The notes beneath the pieces were generated by a model. It saw only the letters and a list, made by a program, of their open reading frames with translations, was not told where the DNA came from and ran no database searches. DNA of 11,949 nt from Pirellulales bacterium (GTDB taxonomy: Bacteria; Planctomycetota; Planctomycetia; Pirellulales; Thermoguttaceae), in NCBI GenBank assembly GCA_030605745.1, contig JAUWHT010000425.1, positions 1-11,949 on the forward strand. The letters run 5' to 3'. Shown in pieces: positions 1 to 6,108 of this stretch; position 1 is the first letter of the stretch; every line of letters begins with the position of its first letter. The translations under genes and the position numbers were made by a program.

Positions 1-84
1 CCCACCAACCAGGAAATCCAGACCGATCGAGATTCGGGTACTTGACCCTGTCTCGGATTTATGCGATACTAAGAATGATCGCTC
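1..84. other. Window edge, no gene seen
   Basis: No open frame with a start, RBS or recognisable protein is visible. The minus strand reads through to the window edge in at least one frame without resembling a DUF5615 toxin, so I find no sign of the missing toxin half here. It may be the flank of a repeat or of a further gene outside the window. Confidence 0.3.
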
Positions 85-142
85 ATGGGTAACACTTCGG
101 CACGGCCGAAGGCCCATCAAGCGGTTGCGTGAACGGTTACCC
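85..142 (-). terminator. Stem-loop region after the endonuclease gene
   Basis: This lies 9 to 66 bases past the endonuclease stop. The core is a perfect 6-bp stem, CTTCGG-cacgg-CCGAAG (95-111), extended by ATGGG (85-89) with CCCAT (113-117). An alternative outer pair is GGGTAAC (87-93) with GTTACCC (136-142). It is placed where an operon terminator would be, but no U-tract follows on the minus strand, so a rho-independent terminator is not certain; it could equally be an intergenic repeat or the edge of the transferred segment. Confidence 0.3.
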
Positions 143-150
143 TTTCTTTC

Positions 151-861
151 TCAGCTTTGCTTTCCAAGCGCGATGACTCTGTCAGCGACTGCTGAGGCAG
201 GAACAAGATACTGTTCGAAGGTTTGGATATTCTTGTCAGTAATCCCGATTTGATACTCAACACCGCCTCGGTGTTGATGACTCAGGCAGGGATTGTCCTT
301 CACGTTGTCGTGCGAAAGCACCCAGTAACGAATAGCATCAACCCAGACGCCGAGAAACACGAAGACGTCGCAGATATCCAGCTTGAGTTGTTGGAAATTC
401 ATCCAGAATGGGCGGTCAGAGTCGGTACGGAGGGCTTTGGAAACAAGATCACCCCTTTTCTTCGTATCGATCGCTCTAGCAGCTTTGACTTCTACTCTAA
501 CACCTTCGATCCAAAGATCGTACTGGCCTTCATAATCGGGATCGCTGACTTTGTCCGCCTTCTTGAATCGCGGGTCCAGATCCCGAAGATGTTGCTCGCC
601 CCAAATCTGGCCAAATATCCGTGGGGCCAAGCCGTAGAGGTTGAGGTATTTGTTGGCAGAAACGTACTTGCCCCTCAAGTCCTCGTAATCCTGAAACGTG
701 ATTATGGACCGATCTCTGAGGAACATCAGGATGTATTCATACTCGTTGAATGGGAACACAGAGACAAGCCCCTCAAGACGAGCATTCAACATGCCTCGGT
801 CTTCACGGTCCAGGGAGGTAATTAGCCATCCAAGATAGTCACGCAGTTGCTGTTGAGTCAT
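151..861 (-). CDS. Type II restriction endonuclease, PD-(D/E)XK-like
   Basis: This 236-residue protein is probably the nuclease partner of the adjacent methyltransferase, cutting DNA at sites the methylase leaves unmodified. Visible support is the segment around 114-126: D115, then E124-V-K126 on a predicted strand (YDLWIEG-VRVEVK), the D-x8-E-x-K arrangement of PD-(D/E)XK nucleases. E88 in a preceding helix and a hydrophobic strand at 164-172 (CDVFVFLGV) also fit the fold. No known endonuclease subfamily is recognised, so the target site is unknown. The ATG at 861 has a strong GGAGG at 868-872, six bases upstream, and lies within the last codons of the methyltransferase gene (23-bp overlap), so the two should be translationally coupled, methylase first. 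Base composition is visibly more AT-rich than gltX and the genes to the right, suggesting transfer. The restriction role rests on the motif plus context; the motif alone would not prove it. Confidence 0.75.
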   Translation of the reverse strand: MTQQQLRDYLGWLITSLDREDRGMLNARLEGLVSVFPFNEYEYILMFLRDRSIITFQDYEDLRGKYVSANKYLNLYGLAPRIFGQIWGEQHLRDLDPRFKKADKVSDPDYEGQYDLWIEGVRVEVKAARAIDTKKRGDLVSKALRTDSDRPFWMNFQQLKLDICDVFVFLGVWVDAIRYWVLSHDNVKDNPCLSHQHRGGVEYQIGITDKNIQTFEQYLVPASAVADRVIALGKQS

Positions 862-1876
862 ACACTTCCTCCATCTCGGGAAAAGGATTGTGCCACTGCC
901 AGCCCGTTTTTCCGGTGGCCCTGTAGTTGTCGAGTCTTCTAATGGTCAGTTCCGCAAATACTGGATCAAGGTCAAACGTGACAACTCTCCTGTTGAGCCG
1001 TTCTCCTGCAAGAAGGGTTGTTCCTGAGTGGGCAAAGCAATCAAGGACAACGTCTCCCTCAAGACTACTCGTCAGCAAAATGCGTTCGATGGCCTTGAGT
1101 GGTTTCTGAGCATAGCAACCTGGAACATTCTCCTCCATCCGGTAGAAAACCTGCTGGATATCGACCCAGACATTTCCCGGACGGATGTTGTCTGACCTGC
1201 TGCGCTCAATGTTCTCGGTCTTTTTGCCGTTCACGGTTTTGTAGTAGCCTCGTAGTATCTTCGGGATATCAGTATATGTGACTGTAAAGGAGGGAGTTCC
1301 GTGGACGTAATGAAGCAACTCTTGCCTTACCCACATCCAGTTCTTCTGAGTGCCATATCCCCTCTGGTTTCGCAGTGTGATGAGATTTCGCGGAGTAAAC
1401 TCCTGAAATGCTCGCATCATCATGATGAAGTCGGGAAGAGGCTGGAAATTGTCGCGGACATCGGCTCCAAGCCAGACATAGAAGTGCGAGTCACCTGCCA
1501 TGAAACGAGAGCAGTTTGAAACCCACTGCCGAGAGAAATCCATATAGTCTGAAAGAGACTGCTTGGACAGGTTTAGCGTGTTTGCATTGCCCACAGCAAC
1601 ATTGTAAGGAGGATCATTGACAATCAGCGCAGGACGAGCATCCCCGAGAATCTCTCGAAGATGCTCGGATTTCGTGGCATCGAAAACCCCTACCCGGTGA
1701 CCAAGAACAGGGTCTTCCCATATCTCCCCTGGTCTGAGACGGCAGTATGGTAACAGCCGCGTTCGTAGCTCAGGATCGGCGTCGAGCCTTCCGAATGACT
1801 CTCGTGCTTTTCCGTTTGTGCAGCAGGATGCCACTGCAACATCTCCAAATAGGTCTCGCTGTATGGTCTTTTTCAT
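839..1876 (-). CDS. Beta-class DNA methyltransferase (probable N6-adenine)
   Basis: A 345-residue SAM-dependent DNA methyltransferase, predicted to protect host DNA from the downstream endonuclease. Motif order shows the beta class: the catalytic motif comes first, N87-DPPY(88-91), followed by a target-recognition stretch (about 100-245), then motif X-like QKPLKAIERIL (257-267) and the SAM-binding motif LDCFAHSGTT (278-287, the FxGxGTT-type loop with H in place of the first G), with FDLDP (301-305) as the next acidic strand. DPPY favours N6-adenine over N4-cytosine, for which SPPY is usual; this is family knowledge, not proof. The length is normal for a solitary type II enzyme. The start ATG (1876) has only a weak TAGG upstream, but a 9-codon frame ends four bases before it, so translation is probably coupled to the DUF433 gene. 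It overlaps the endonuclease start by 23 bp. Recognition sequence unknown. Confidence 0.9.
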   Translation of the reverse strand: MKKTIQRDLFGDVAVASCCTNGKARESFGRLDADPELRTRLLPYCRLRPGEIWEDPVLGHRVGVFDATKSEHLREILGDARPALIVNDPPYNVAVGNANTLNLSKQSLSDYMDFSRQWVSNCSRFMAGDSHFYVWLGADVRDNFQPLPDFIMMMRAFQEFTPRNLITLRNQRGYGTQKNWMWVRQELLHYVHGTPSFTVTYTDIPKILRGYYKTVNGKKTENIERSRSDNIRPGNVWVDIQQVFYRMEENVPGCYAQKPLKAIERILLTSSLEGDVVLDCFAHSGTTLLAGERLNRRVVTFDLDPVFAELTIRRLDNYRATGKTGWQWHNPFPEMEEVYDSTATA

Positions 1877-1880
1877 GGGC

Positions 1881-1910
1881 CTACGATAGCAGGTTCAGAA
1901 GGACTTTCAT
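1881..1910 (-). pseudogene. 9-codon frame, probable start of a lost DUF5615 toxin
   Basis: The frame reads MKVLLNLLS and stops with TAG. Its ATG overlaps the DUF433 stop as ATGA, the junction expected when a DUF433 antitoxin gene is followed by its DUF5615 (PIN-like) toxin. DUF5615 proteins typically open with an MK-hydrophobic-LL-D/N strand, which MKVLLNL resembles. The match is only about seven residues. TAG is four bases before the methyltransferase ATG. The alternative is that it is simply a leader peptide that couples translation of the methyltransferase to DUF433. Confidence 0.45.
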
Positions 1911-2164
1911 GTACTGGTCCCGGTTTCGATCGCCAGCGGCTCAATTCGCTCGTGCCCGACGTGCTGTCGGGCATAGACCAGACAGGCTTGCACATCTTCC
2001 GGCTCAAGCCACGGATAGCCCTCGAGGATCGTCTCGACTGTATCTCCTGCGGCCAGCATCCCGAGCACGTGCTCCACGGCCAGACGGCGTCCTCGAATGA
2101 TGGGCTTGCCGCCGAAAATCCTCGGATTGACACTGATGCGTTCTAATAGCCTTTTTTCGTCCAT
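1907..2164 (-). CDS. DUF433 family protein (antitoxin-like, HTH)
   Basis: An 85-residue protein matching the DUF433 pattern: the strand ISVNPRIFGGKPIIRGRRLAVE (about 9-30; N, GGKP and RG are the family hallmarks), then a helical stretch with VLGMLAAGDTVETIL and YPWLEPEDVQACLVYA, a compact HTH-like fold. Members commonly precede a DUF5615 PIN-like nuclease and are regarded as the antitoxin. Here only a nine-codon remnant follows, then a restriction-modification pair. I chose ATG 2164 over the upstream TTG at 2176 because GGAGG (2170-2174) sits five bases before it. If it binds DNA it could autoregulate its promoter, and so act like the controller protein of a restriction-modification operon; that role is inference. 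The C-terminus (residues 72-85) is unremarkable. Confidence 0.85.
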   Translation of the reverse strand: MDEKRLLERISVNPRIFGGKPIIRGRRLAVEHVLGMLAAGDTVETILEGYPWLEPEDVQACLVYARQHVGHERIEPLAIETGTST

Positions 2165-2208
2165 GGTGGCCTCCAAATTTTCCTGTCTGAACAGTTTCTA
2201 GCATGTTA

Positions 2209-2236
2209 ATTGTAGCAAAGATTTGTTCCCTTTCAA
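2209..2236 (-). promoter_or_regulatory. Sigma70-type promoter of the DUF433/R-M operon
   Basis: On the minus strand, TTGAAA (2231-2236) is followed after 16 bases by TACAAT (2209-2214). Transcription would start near 2202, giving a leader of about 38 bases that contains the GGAGG RBS. A small inverted repeat, CTGT-TCAG-ACAG (2183-2194), lies between the start point and the RBS and could be an operator, though it is short. Confidence 0.65.
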
Positions 2237-2668
2237 TCATCGTGCCTTCAAGAAGTACGCCCCCATTCTTTCCAGACGGACATGGCTGGTGGCCAATTAT
2301 TGATCTGGAAATCGGCCCGTGAATGTGATATACATACGTCCACGTCGCAGTACTGCAAGATTGCTCTTTGGAAATACAGAATTATTGGATTTAGGGCGGC
2401 TAAAACGTCCAACAATTCGAGCACCTTTAAGTCGTTGCTGTAGCAGTGGTTAAGACGAGGATCGCTGCCGGCCAATTCGGCTTGACAGATGTTTGGGTAA
2501 ACCCGGATTGCCGACGCTCCGTTGCTGCAAGTTGGTCCCTGGCAACACGTTACGACCGCATCCGGCGGCCGATGGGAATTTTTGGGCCGGTGGAGCATAC
2601 GTCCATAAACACCAACAATTCATAAAACCCCGGAAAAACGCTACCCGAGGCGAACGTACATCAACTAC
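2237..2668. other. Intergenic region between gltX and the accessory operon
   Basis: About 430 bases, visibly more AT-rich than gltX. The open frames here have no RBS, no low-complexity or family signature and no conserved motif, so I call none. A small TTTAG-ggcgg-CTAAA palindrome is at 2390-2404. No tRNA or clear terminator is seen after gltX; the segment could be remnant DNA left by the arrival of the accessory operon. Confidence 0.4.
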
Positions 2669-4225
2669 TCAGAGCCGCTCGAGTGCCCGGTCGATCCGTC
2701 TGAGGCAGCTTGGTTTGCCGAGGATGGCCAGGGTGTCGAACAGTCCCAGCCCGATTGACCGGCCGGTTGCGGCTACGCGGACGGCGTGGATGATCCGGCC
2801 GATCTTGATTCCTTCGGAGGCGACGAACTCGTGCATCAGCTTTTCGAGCGTTTCGGTGTCGAAAGGTTCGGCGGCCGCCAGTTGGTTTTTGAACTTTGCC
2901 AGCAGCCCGGCCGCGTCGGCCTTGCGAATACGTTTGTCGAATGCCTTATCATCGTAGTGTAACCGGTCGTCGGGCAGGAAGAAATAGTCGTACTCCAGGA
3001 TGTCGCCGGCGGTTTTGATGCGGTCGCCGGCTGCTTGGAGGATCGTGGCAAGTTTCGGTTCCACGTTGCTAGGCGGCGGAGCAGTCACCAACTGGGCCTT
3101 CTGCAAGTACGGCAGCACCATGGCAACCTTCTGCTCGATCGGCAACTGCTGCATGTGGCGATCCTGGAAGGCCCAGAGTTTGGCCGGGTCGAAACTTGCC
3201 GGCGACTTGATTACCCGGTCCAGCGAAAAGCTCTCCAGCAGTTCCTGCCGCGTGAAGTGCTCGGTCTTGTCGTCCAGCGACCAGCCCAAAAGCGCCAGGT
3301 AGTTGATGATCGCCTCAGGCAGGTAGCCCACCTGCCGGTAGAAATCCACGATCACCGGGTTGAACGCCTCGGGGGTCGTATCGAGCCCGACGGTCTGAGC
3401 GATCTTCCGGCCGTGCTCGAACCGCTGGGCGAAGTCGCGGTTCTTCAGGTACTTGGCCAGCTTCCGTTTGCTGAGCTTGTTCTTGCTACCCGGCTCGGCC
3501 ACGTACGGCAGATGGGCGTACTCGGGCAGTTCGTAACCCAGCGATCGGGCGATAAACACCTGCCGTGGCGTGTTCGACAGGTGCTCCTCGGCGCGGATCA
3601 CGTGGGTGATCGCCAGGTCGTGATCGTCGACCACGCTGGCCAAGTGGTACAGGCACGAGCCGTCGGTCCGCTGGACGACGTGGTCCTGCTCCTGGGCCCA
3701 ATCGAACTCGACCTGCCCGCGGACCAGGTCGTCGATCACCAGTTTACCCTCGCGGGGCATCTTCAGGCGTACCACCGGCCGGCGGCCCTCGGCTTCGAAG
3801 CGGGCCTGCTGCTCGGCGGTCTCGGCCATGAAGCGGCGGCTGTAAACGAACGATCGCTTCTCGCGCTGGGCCATCTCGCGTTCGGCCTGGAGTTCCTCGG
3901 GCGTGGCATAGTCGTGATATGCTGCGCCGGTGGCCAGCAGCCTCTCGACTGCCGCGCGGTGCTGCTCCAACCGTTGCGACTGGTAATACGGCGCATACGG
4001 CCCGCCCACCTCGGGACCCTCGTCCCAATCGATCCCCAGCCAGCGCAGCCCGTCGAGGATCGGCCGAAGCGACTGCTCGACGTTCCGCTGCTGGTCGGTG
4101 TCGTCGATCCGCAGGATGAACTTACCGCCGCTCTTCTTGGCAAACAGCCAACAGAACAACGCCGTGCGGACACCGCCGATGTGAAGATATCCGGTCGGAC
4201 TGGGAGCGAATCGGGTGCGGATCAT
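2669..4225 (-). CDS. gltX: Glutamyl-tRNA synthetase
   Basis: A class I aminoacyl-tRNA synthetase of 518 residues that charges tRNA-Glu with glutamate (and possibly tRNA-Gln if non-discriminating) in the cytoplasm. Signatures: FAPSPTGYLHIGG at 6-18 (HIGH motif at 15-18), ILRIDDTD at 38-44, RAEEHLSNTPRQ at 211-222, and the KMSKS equivalent KLSKR at 250-254. The C-terminal anticodon-binding domain ends with the expected pattern EGIKIGRIIHAVRVAATG (471-488). The segment from KLSKR to GYLPEAI (300-306) is about 45 residues, longer than in typical bacterial GluRS; this looks like a lineage-specific insertion. I chose ATG 4225 because the protein then begins MIRTRFAPSPTG as usual; a longer in-frame extension to 4300 would add 25 residues unlike the family and would run through the promoter. 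No Shine-Dalgarno is visible before ATG; the leader ends in a pyrimidine-rich TCCTTCCC. Discriminating versus non-discriminating specificity cannot be told here. Confidence 0.97.
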   Translation of the reverse strand: MIRTRFAPSPTGYLHIGGVRTALFCWLFAKKSGGKFILRIDDTDQQRNVEQSLRPILDGLRWLGIDWDEGPEVGGPYAPYYQSQRLEQHRAAVERLLATGAAYHDYATPEELQAEREMAQREKRSFVYSRRFMAETAEQQARFEAEGRRPVVRLKMPREGKLVIDDLVRGQVEFDWAQEQDHVVQRTDGSCLYHLASVVDDHDLAITHVIRAEEHLSNTPRQVFIARSLGYELPEYAHLPYVAEPGSKNKLSKRKLAKYLKNRDFAQRFEHGRKIAQTVGLDTTPEAFNPVIVDFYRQVGYLPEAIINYLALLGWSLDDKTEHFTRQELLESFSLDRVIKSPASFDPAKLWAFQDRHMQQLPIEQKVAMVLPYLQKAQLVTAPPPSNVEPKLATILQAAGDRIKTAGDILEYDYFFLPDDRLHYDDKAFDKRIRKADAAGLLAKFKNQLAAAEPFDTETLEKLMHEFVASEGIKIGRIIHAVRVAATGRSIGLGLFDTLAILGKPSCLRRIDRALERL

Positions 4226-4229
4226 GGGA

Positions 4230-4343
4230 AGGATGAAGGATGAACGAACGCCACAATCAATAGTAGTATACCGCAGACGTGTGAAGCCGCAAGCGATCAC
4301 CCTGATGATCTATCATTCGCCATTCATCCTTTATCCTTCATCC
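4230..4343. repeat. Inverted GGATGAAGGAT repeats flanking the gltX leader
   Basis: GGATGAAGGATGAA (4230-4243) and its near-complement TTTATCCTTCATCC (4330-4343; 13 of 14 positions pair) face each other across about 85 bases containing the gltX promoter. The stop codon of the upstream membrane protein gene (TGA, 4338-4340) is part of the right copy. The spacing allows a long stem with the promoter in its loop. It might be a dispersed GGATGAA-type intergenic repeat. Confidence 0.6.
4265..4292 (-). promoter_or_regulatory. Probable gltX promoter
   Basis: On the minus strand, TTGCGG (4287-4292) is followed after 16 bases by TATACT (4265-4270), placing the transcript start near 4258 and a leader of about 33 bases before ATG 4225. 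It has the same 16-base spacing as the DUF433 promoter. It implies gltX can be expressed independently of the upstream membrane protein gene. Confidence 0.5.
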
Positions 4344-5300
4344 TTGTTTCCAATTGCCGTGCTGTTTACGTTCCCGCTCCAGCCGCTGGCGCATGAGGCG
4401 TTTGCGGAGCGATTTTCGCTCTTGCTTTGTCAGCTTGCGGCGAACGGGAGATGCTACTGTTTCAGCCCTCGATGCGCGAGCCTTCCGCTTCAGCACTGGT
4501 TGAGGCGTGTGGTGTGCGGAATCGATCGTAATCCACTCGTCGGCAGCCGAGGAGGATGCTTCTTCGTACTCCTCTTCAAGTTGGTCGTCCAGTGTCGGCT
4601 CACGACGCGGCAGCAGGCCTTCGGCGTCGAGGATCACGTATCGGGCGTGCAATCCCATCGCCAGCAGCAGGAGCAGATTGCCGACCATCTTGGCCCCTTC
4701 TTCGAGCATTACCGCCCGGGCGCCGCTCTCGGGCAGCACCCATTCGAGCTGCACTGCCACGGCCAGGACATAACACGCGGCAGCGGCCAGCAACGCACCA
4801 CTCGAAAGCCGACAATGACGCATGTCCACCAGTAACCGCGAGCTAACCGCGCCGAGCAGGAAGAAACATGGAACCATCCACCAGACCGAACCGTCGCCGA
4901 ACAGTCGGGTGCCGGTCACCTGGACCATCATCTCCTTAAAACCCTCGTGCAGGCTGGCGGTTTGGTCGACGCTCATCAGCAACCAGCACATCGCGGCCCA
5001 CAGCCAGACCCGATAGTACCCCTGGTAGTCATCTGTCTTGTACCGGCGGATCGTGTAGACGATCACGGCAATCAGGCCGGCCAGTAAGAGTGTAACTGAA
5101 GAGAACCAGACGGCCAGGCTCCCCTCGCCGTCGAGGTCCAGCGCGGCGACCCGGCCGTCAGCCGTTGTGGGGGCCAAATCGGACATCCAGGCGTAAAGGA
5201 CTTCCAAGCCCGCCACGCAGGCCAGCCCGGCCAAAAGCAGCAGCCCAAAGGTGGTCAGCCGCCGCGGCACCAGATCGGTCAGCCGTAGTTGTTCGTCCAT
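4338..5300 (-). CDS. Six-helix inner-membrane protein, unknown function
   Basis: I do not recognise a named family. With the ATG at 5300 the protein has 320 residues and six predicted membrane helices (about 15-37, 61-83, 97-115, 139-157, 167-189, 204-222), then a soluble tail: an acidic patch (238-247, LDDQLEEEYEE), and a strongly basic end (about 288-320, K/R-rich). Polar residues sit inside or beside helices in two motifs, S110-VDQTASLHEG (D112, H118, E119) and LEEGAKMVG (199-207), reminiscent of the D/H/E motifs in several uncharacterised multipass families and possibly an active or metal site. A longer start (GTG 5480) would add 60 Arg/Gly/Pro-rich residues. I prefer 5300, whose GGAG lies 11 bases upstream, but neither start is decisive. 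The stop codon lies in a GGATGAA repeat. The gene precedes gltX by 112 bases on the same strand; no functional link is evident. Confidence 0.75.
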   Translation of the reverse strand: MDEQLRLTDLVPRRLTTFGLLLLAGLACVAGLEVLYAWMSDLAPTTADGRVAALDLDGEGSLAVWFSSVTLLLAGLIAVIVYTIRRYKTDDYQGYYRVWLWAAMCWLLMSVDQTASLHEGFKEMMVQVTGTRLFGDGSVWWMVPCFFLLGAVSSRLLVDMRHCRLSSGALLAAAACYVLAVAVQLEWVLPESGARAVMLEEGAKMVGNLLLLLAMGLHARYVILDAEGLLPRREPTLDDQLEEEYEEASSSAADEWITIDSAHHTPQPVLKRKARASRAETVASPVRRKLTKQERKSLRKRLMRQRLERERKQHGNWKQG

Positions 5301-5664
5301 GAAGTCGGCGTCTCCGTAATTTTCGGACTTCTGTGCCGGTTGTTGCGACGATCCAACCCGAAACGCGGGGCGTACCCCGGGCGCGCCGGGCGCGCCAGAA
5401 AACTCGTCGGTGAACAACCGGCGGCGCCGGTCGTCGCGTTGGCCACTTCGACGGAACTGTGTGGACGAGTTCAGAGACACGACTGTCCCTTTGGCGGTTG
5501 TGGAAAAATCGCGCAGCTTCCCATAACCGCTTCGGCATTTCCAGGCCCGTGAGTCTACTGCGGTGTCGCCATTTCAGACCGCTCGCCTGGGACAGTTGGG
5601 CGGGCCTACTCGCCCCGGCCGGCACAAGCATTACATGTCGTGCCAATTGCGCAGATCTCCAGAA

Positions 5665-5694
5665 AACGGCGCCGCGTGGACGCGGCGGCTAAAC
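5665..5694 (+). repeat. REP-like palindrome, copy A
   Basis: The copy reads AACGG, then CGCC-GCGT-GG-ACGC-GGCG (perfect 8-bp stem, 2-base loop, 5670-5687), then GCTAAAC. It shares its flanks (AACG..., ...GCTAAAC) and the CGCC/GGCG stem base with the pair at 5843-5927 but has a different, still perfectly paired, stem core. Confidence 0.7.
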
Positions 5695-5842
5695 TGCTAT
5701 GGACTACGACTCCTCGGCCACAACGGGATTGCGGAGTACGCCCGCAGTGCGCAGCCCAGCATCGCTCCGGTAAGTGACCAGTTTCATGCAGAACTCCTGG
5801 TGTACAGTGGGCCGCCGTGCTCAATAGCAGTATGCGCATATA

Positions 5843-5927
5843 GTTTAGCCGCCGGGCTTACCCGGCGCGTTCGCCCTGGAGCAAATTGGTCCTCAAACAA
5901 CGCGCCGGGCAAGCCCGGCGGCTAAAC
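5843..5927. repeat. REP-like palindromes, inverted pair (copies B and C)
   Basis: Arms 5843-5871 and 5899-5927 are 29 nt each and complementary except for one position (GGGT versus GGGC), with a 27-nt loop. Each arm is itself a hairpin: copy C is CGCC-GGGC-AA-GCCC-GGCG followed by GCTAAAC (5903-5927); copy B is the reverse complement with one G-T pair. The pair could form a single long cruciform or two smaller hairpins. Confidence 0.85.
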
Positions 5928-6044
5928 AAACGTATGATGAATAATCCTGTAGCCAACCAGCGTAGCGAATCGGCCGTTGCCGGGCAAAGACCGGGACGTC
6001 TGTGCCGGTTGTGCGGGCGAATACACCTGGGAGAAGTAGTCGTT

Positions 6045-6073
6045 TTGACCCAACTCCATGCGTGACCTAGATT
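6045..6073 (+). promoter_or_regulatory. Probable promoter of the HD-GYP/GGDEF gene
   Basis: TTGACC (6045-6050), 17-base spacer, TAGATT (6068-6073). Transcription would start near 6080, about 29 bases before the ATG at 6109. No strong RBS lies in this leader. Confidence 0.55.
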
Positions 6074-6108
6074 TTCATTGACGAGATGCCCACACAAGAT
6101 CGGCACCA

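Larger units (their letters stand above)
5301..6044. other. Long divergent intergenic region with palindromic repeats
   Basis: About 745 bases between divergently transcribed genes. It holds a tandem GGGCGCGCC doublet (5379-5396), a REP-like palindrome at 5665-5694 and an inverted pair of the same element at 5843-5927, a perfect 10-bp palindrome TATGCGCATA (5831-5840), and two copies of TCTGTGCCGGTTGT (5330-5343 and 5999-6012). The open frames here are arginine/proline-rich and show no RBS or family resemblance, so no gene is called, apart from the possible N-terminal extension of the membrane protein up to 5480. Confidence 0.6.

Noticed and set aside
1..150. Search for the remaining part of the DUF5615 toxin beyond the endonuclease
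   Set aside because: Translations of the minus strand here show no PIN-like toxin residues, so a simple insertion into the toxin with both halves kept is not supported within the window.
223..825. Plus-strand 200-codon open frame opposite the endonuclease
   Set aside because: Fully antisense to a gene with nuclease motif, strong RBS and operon context; no own RBS or family features.
2390..2404. GGCGGCTAAAAC resembling the REP-like tail
   Set aside because: Only the tail matches; the CGCC stem partner is missing, so it is not counted as a copy.
2248..2598. Minus-strand 116-codon open frame between gltX and DUF433
   Set aside because: No RBS, no motif, odd composition with scattered Cys and His; best seen as chance in an intergenic stretch.
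3035..4243. Plus-strand 402-codon open frame opposite gltX
   Set aside because: Antisense shadow of a GC-rich gene whose protein is clearly GluRS.
5158..5646. Minus-strand 162-codon open frame overlapping the membrane protein
   Set aside because: Arg-rich frame overlapping a gene with clear membrane helices; no RBS or motif.
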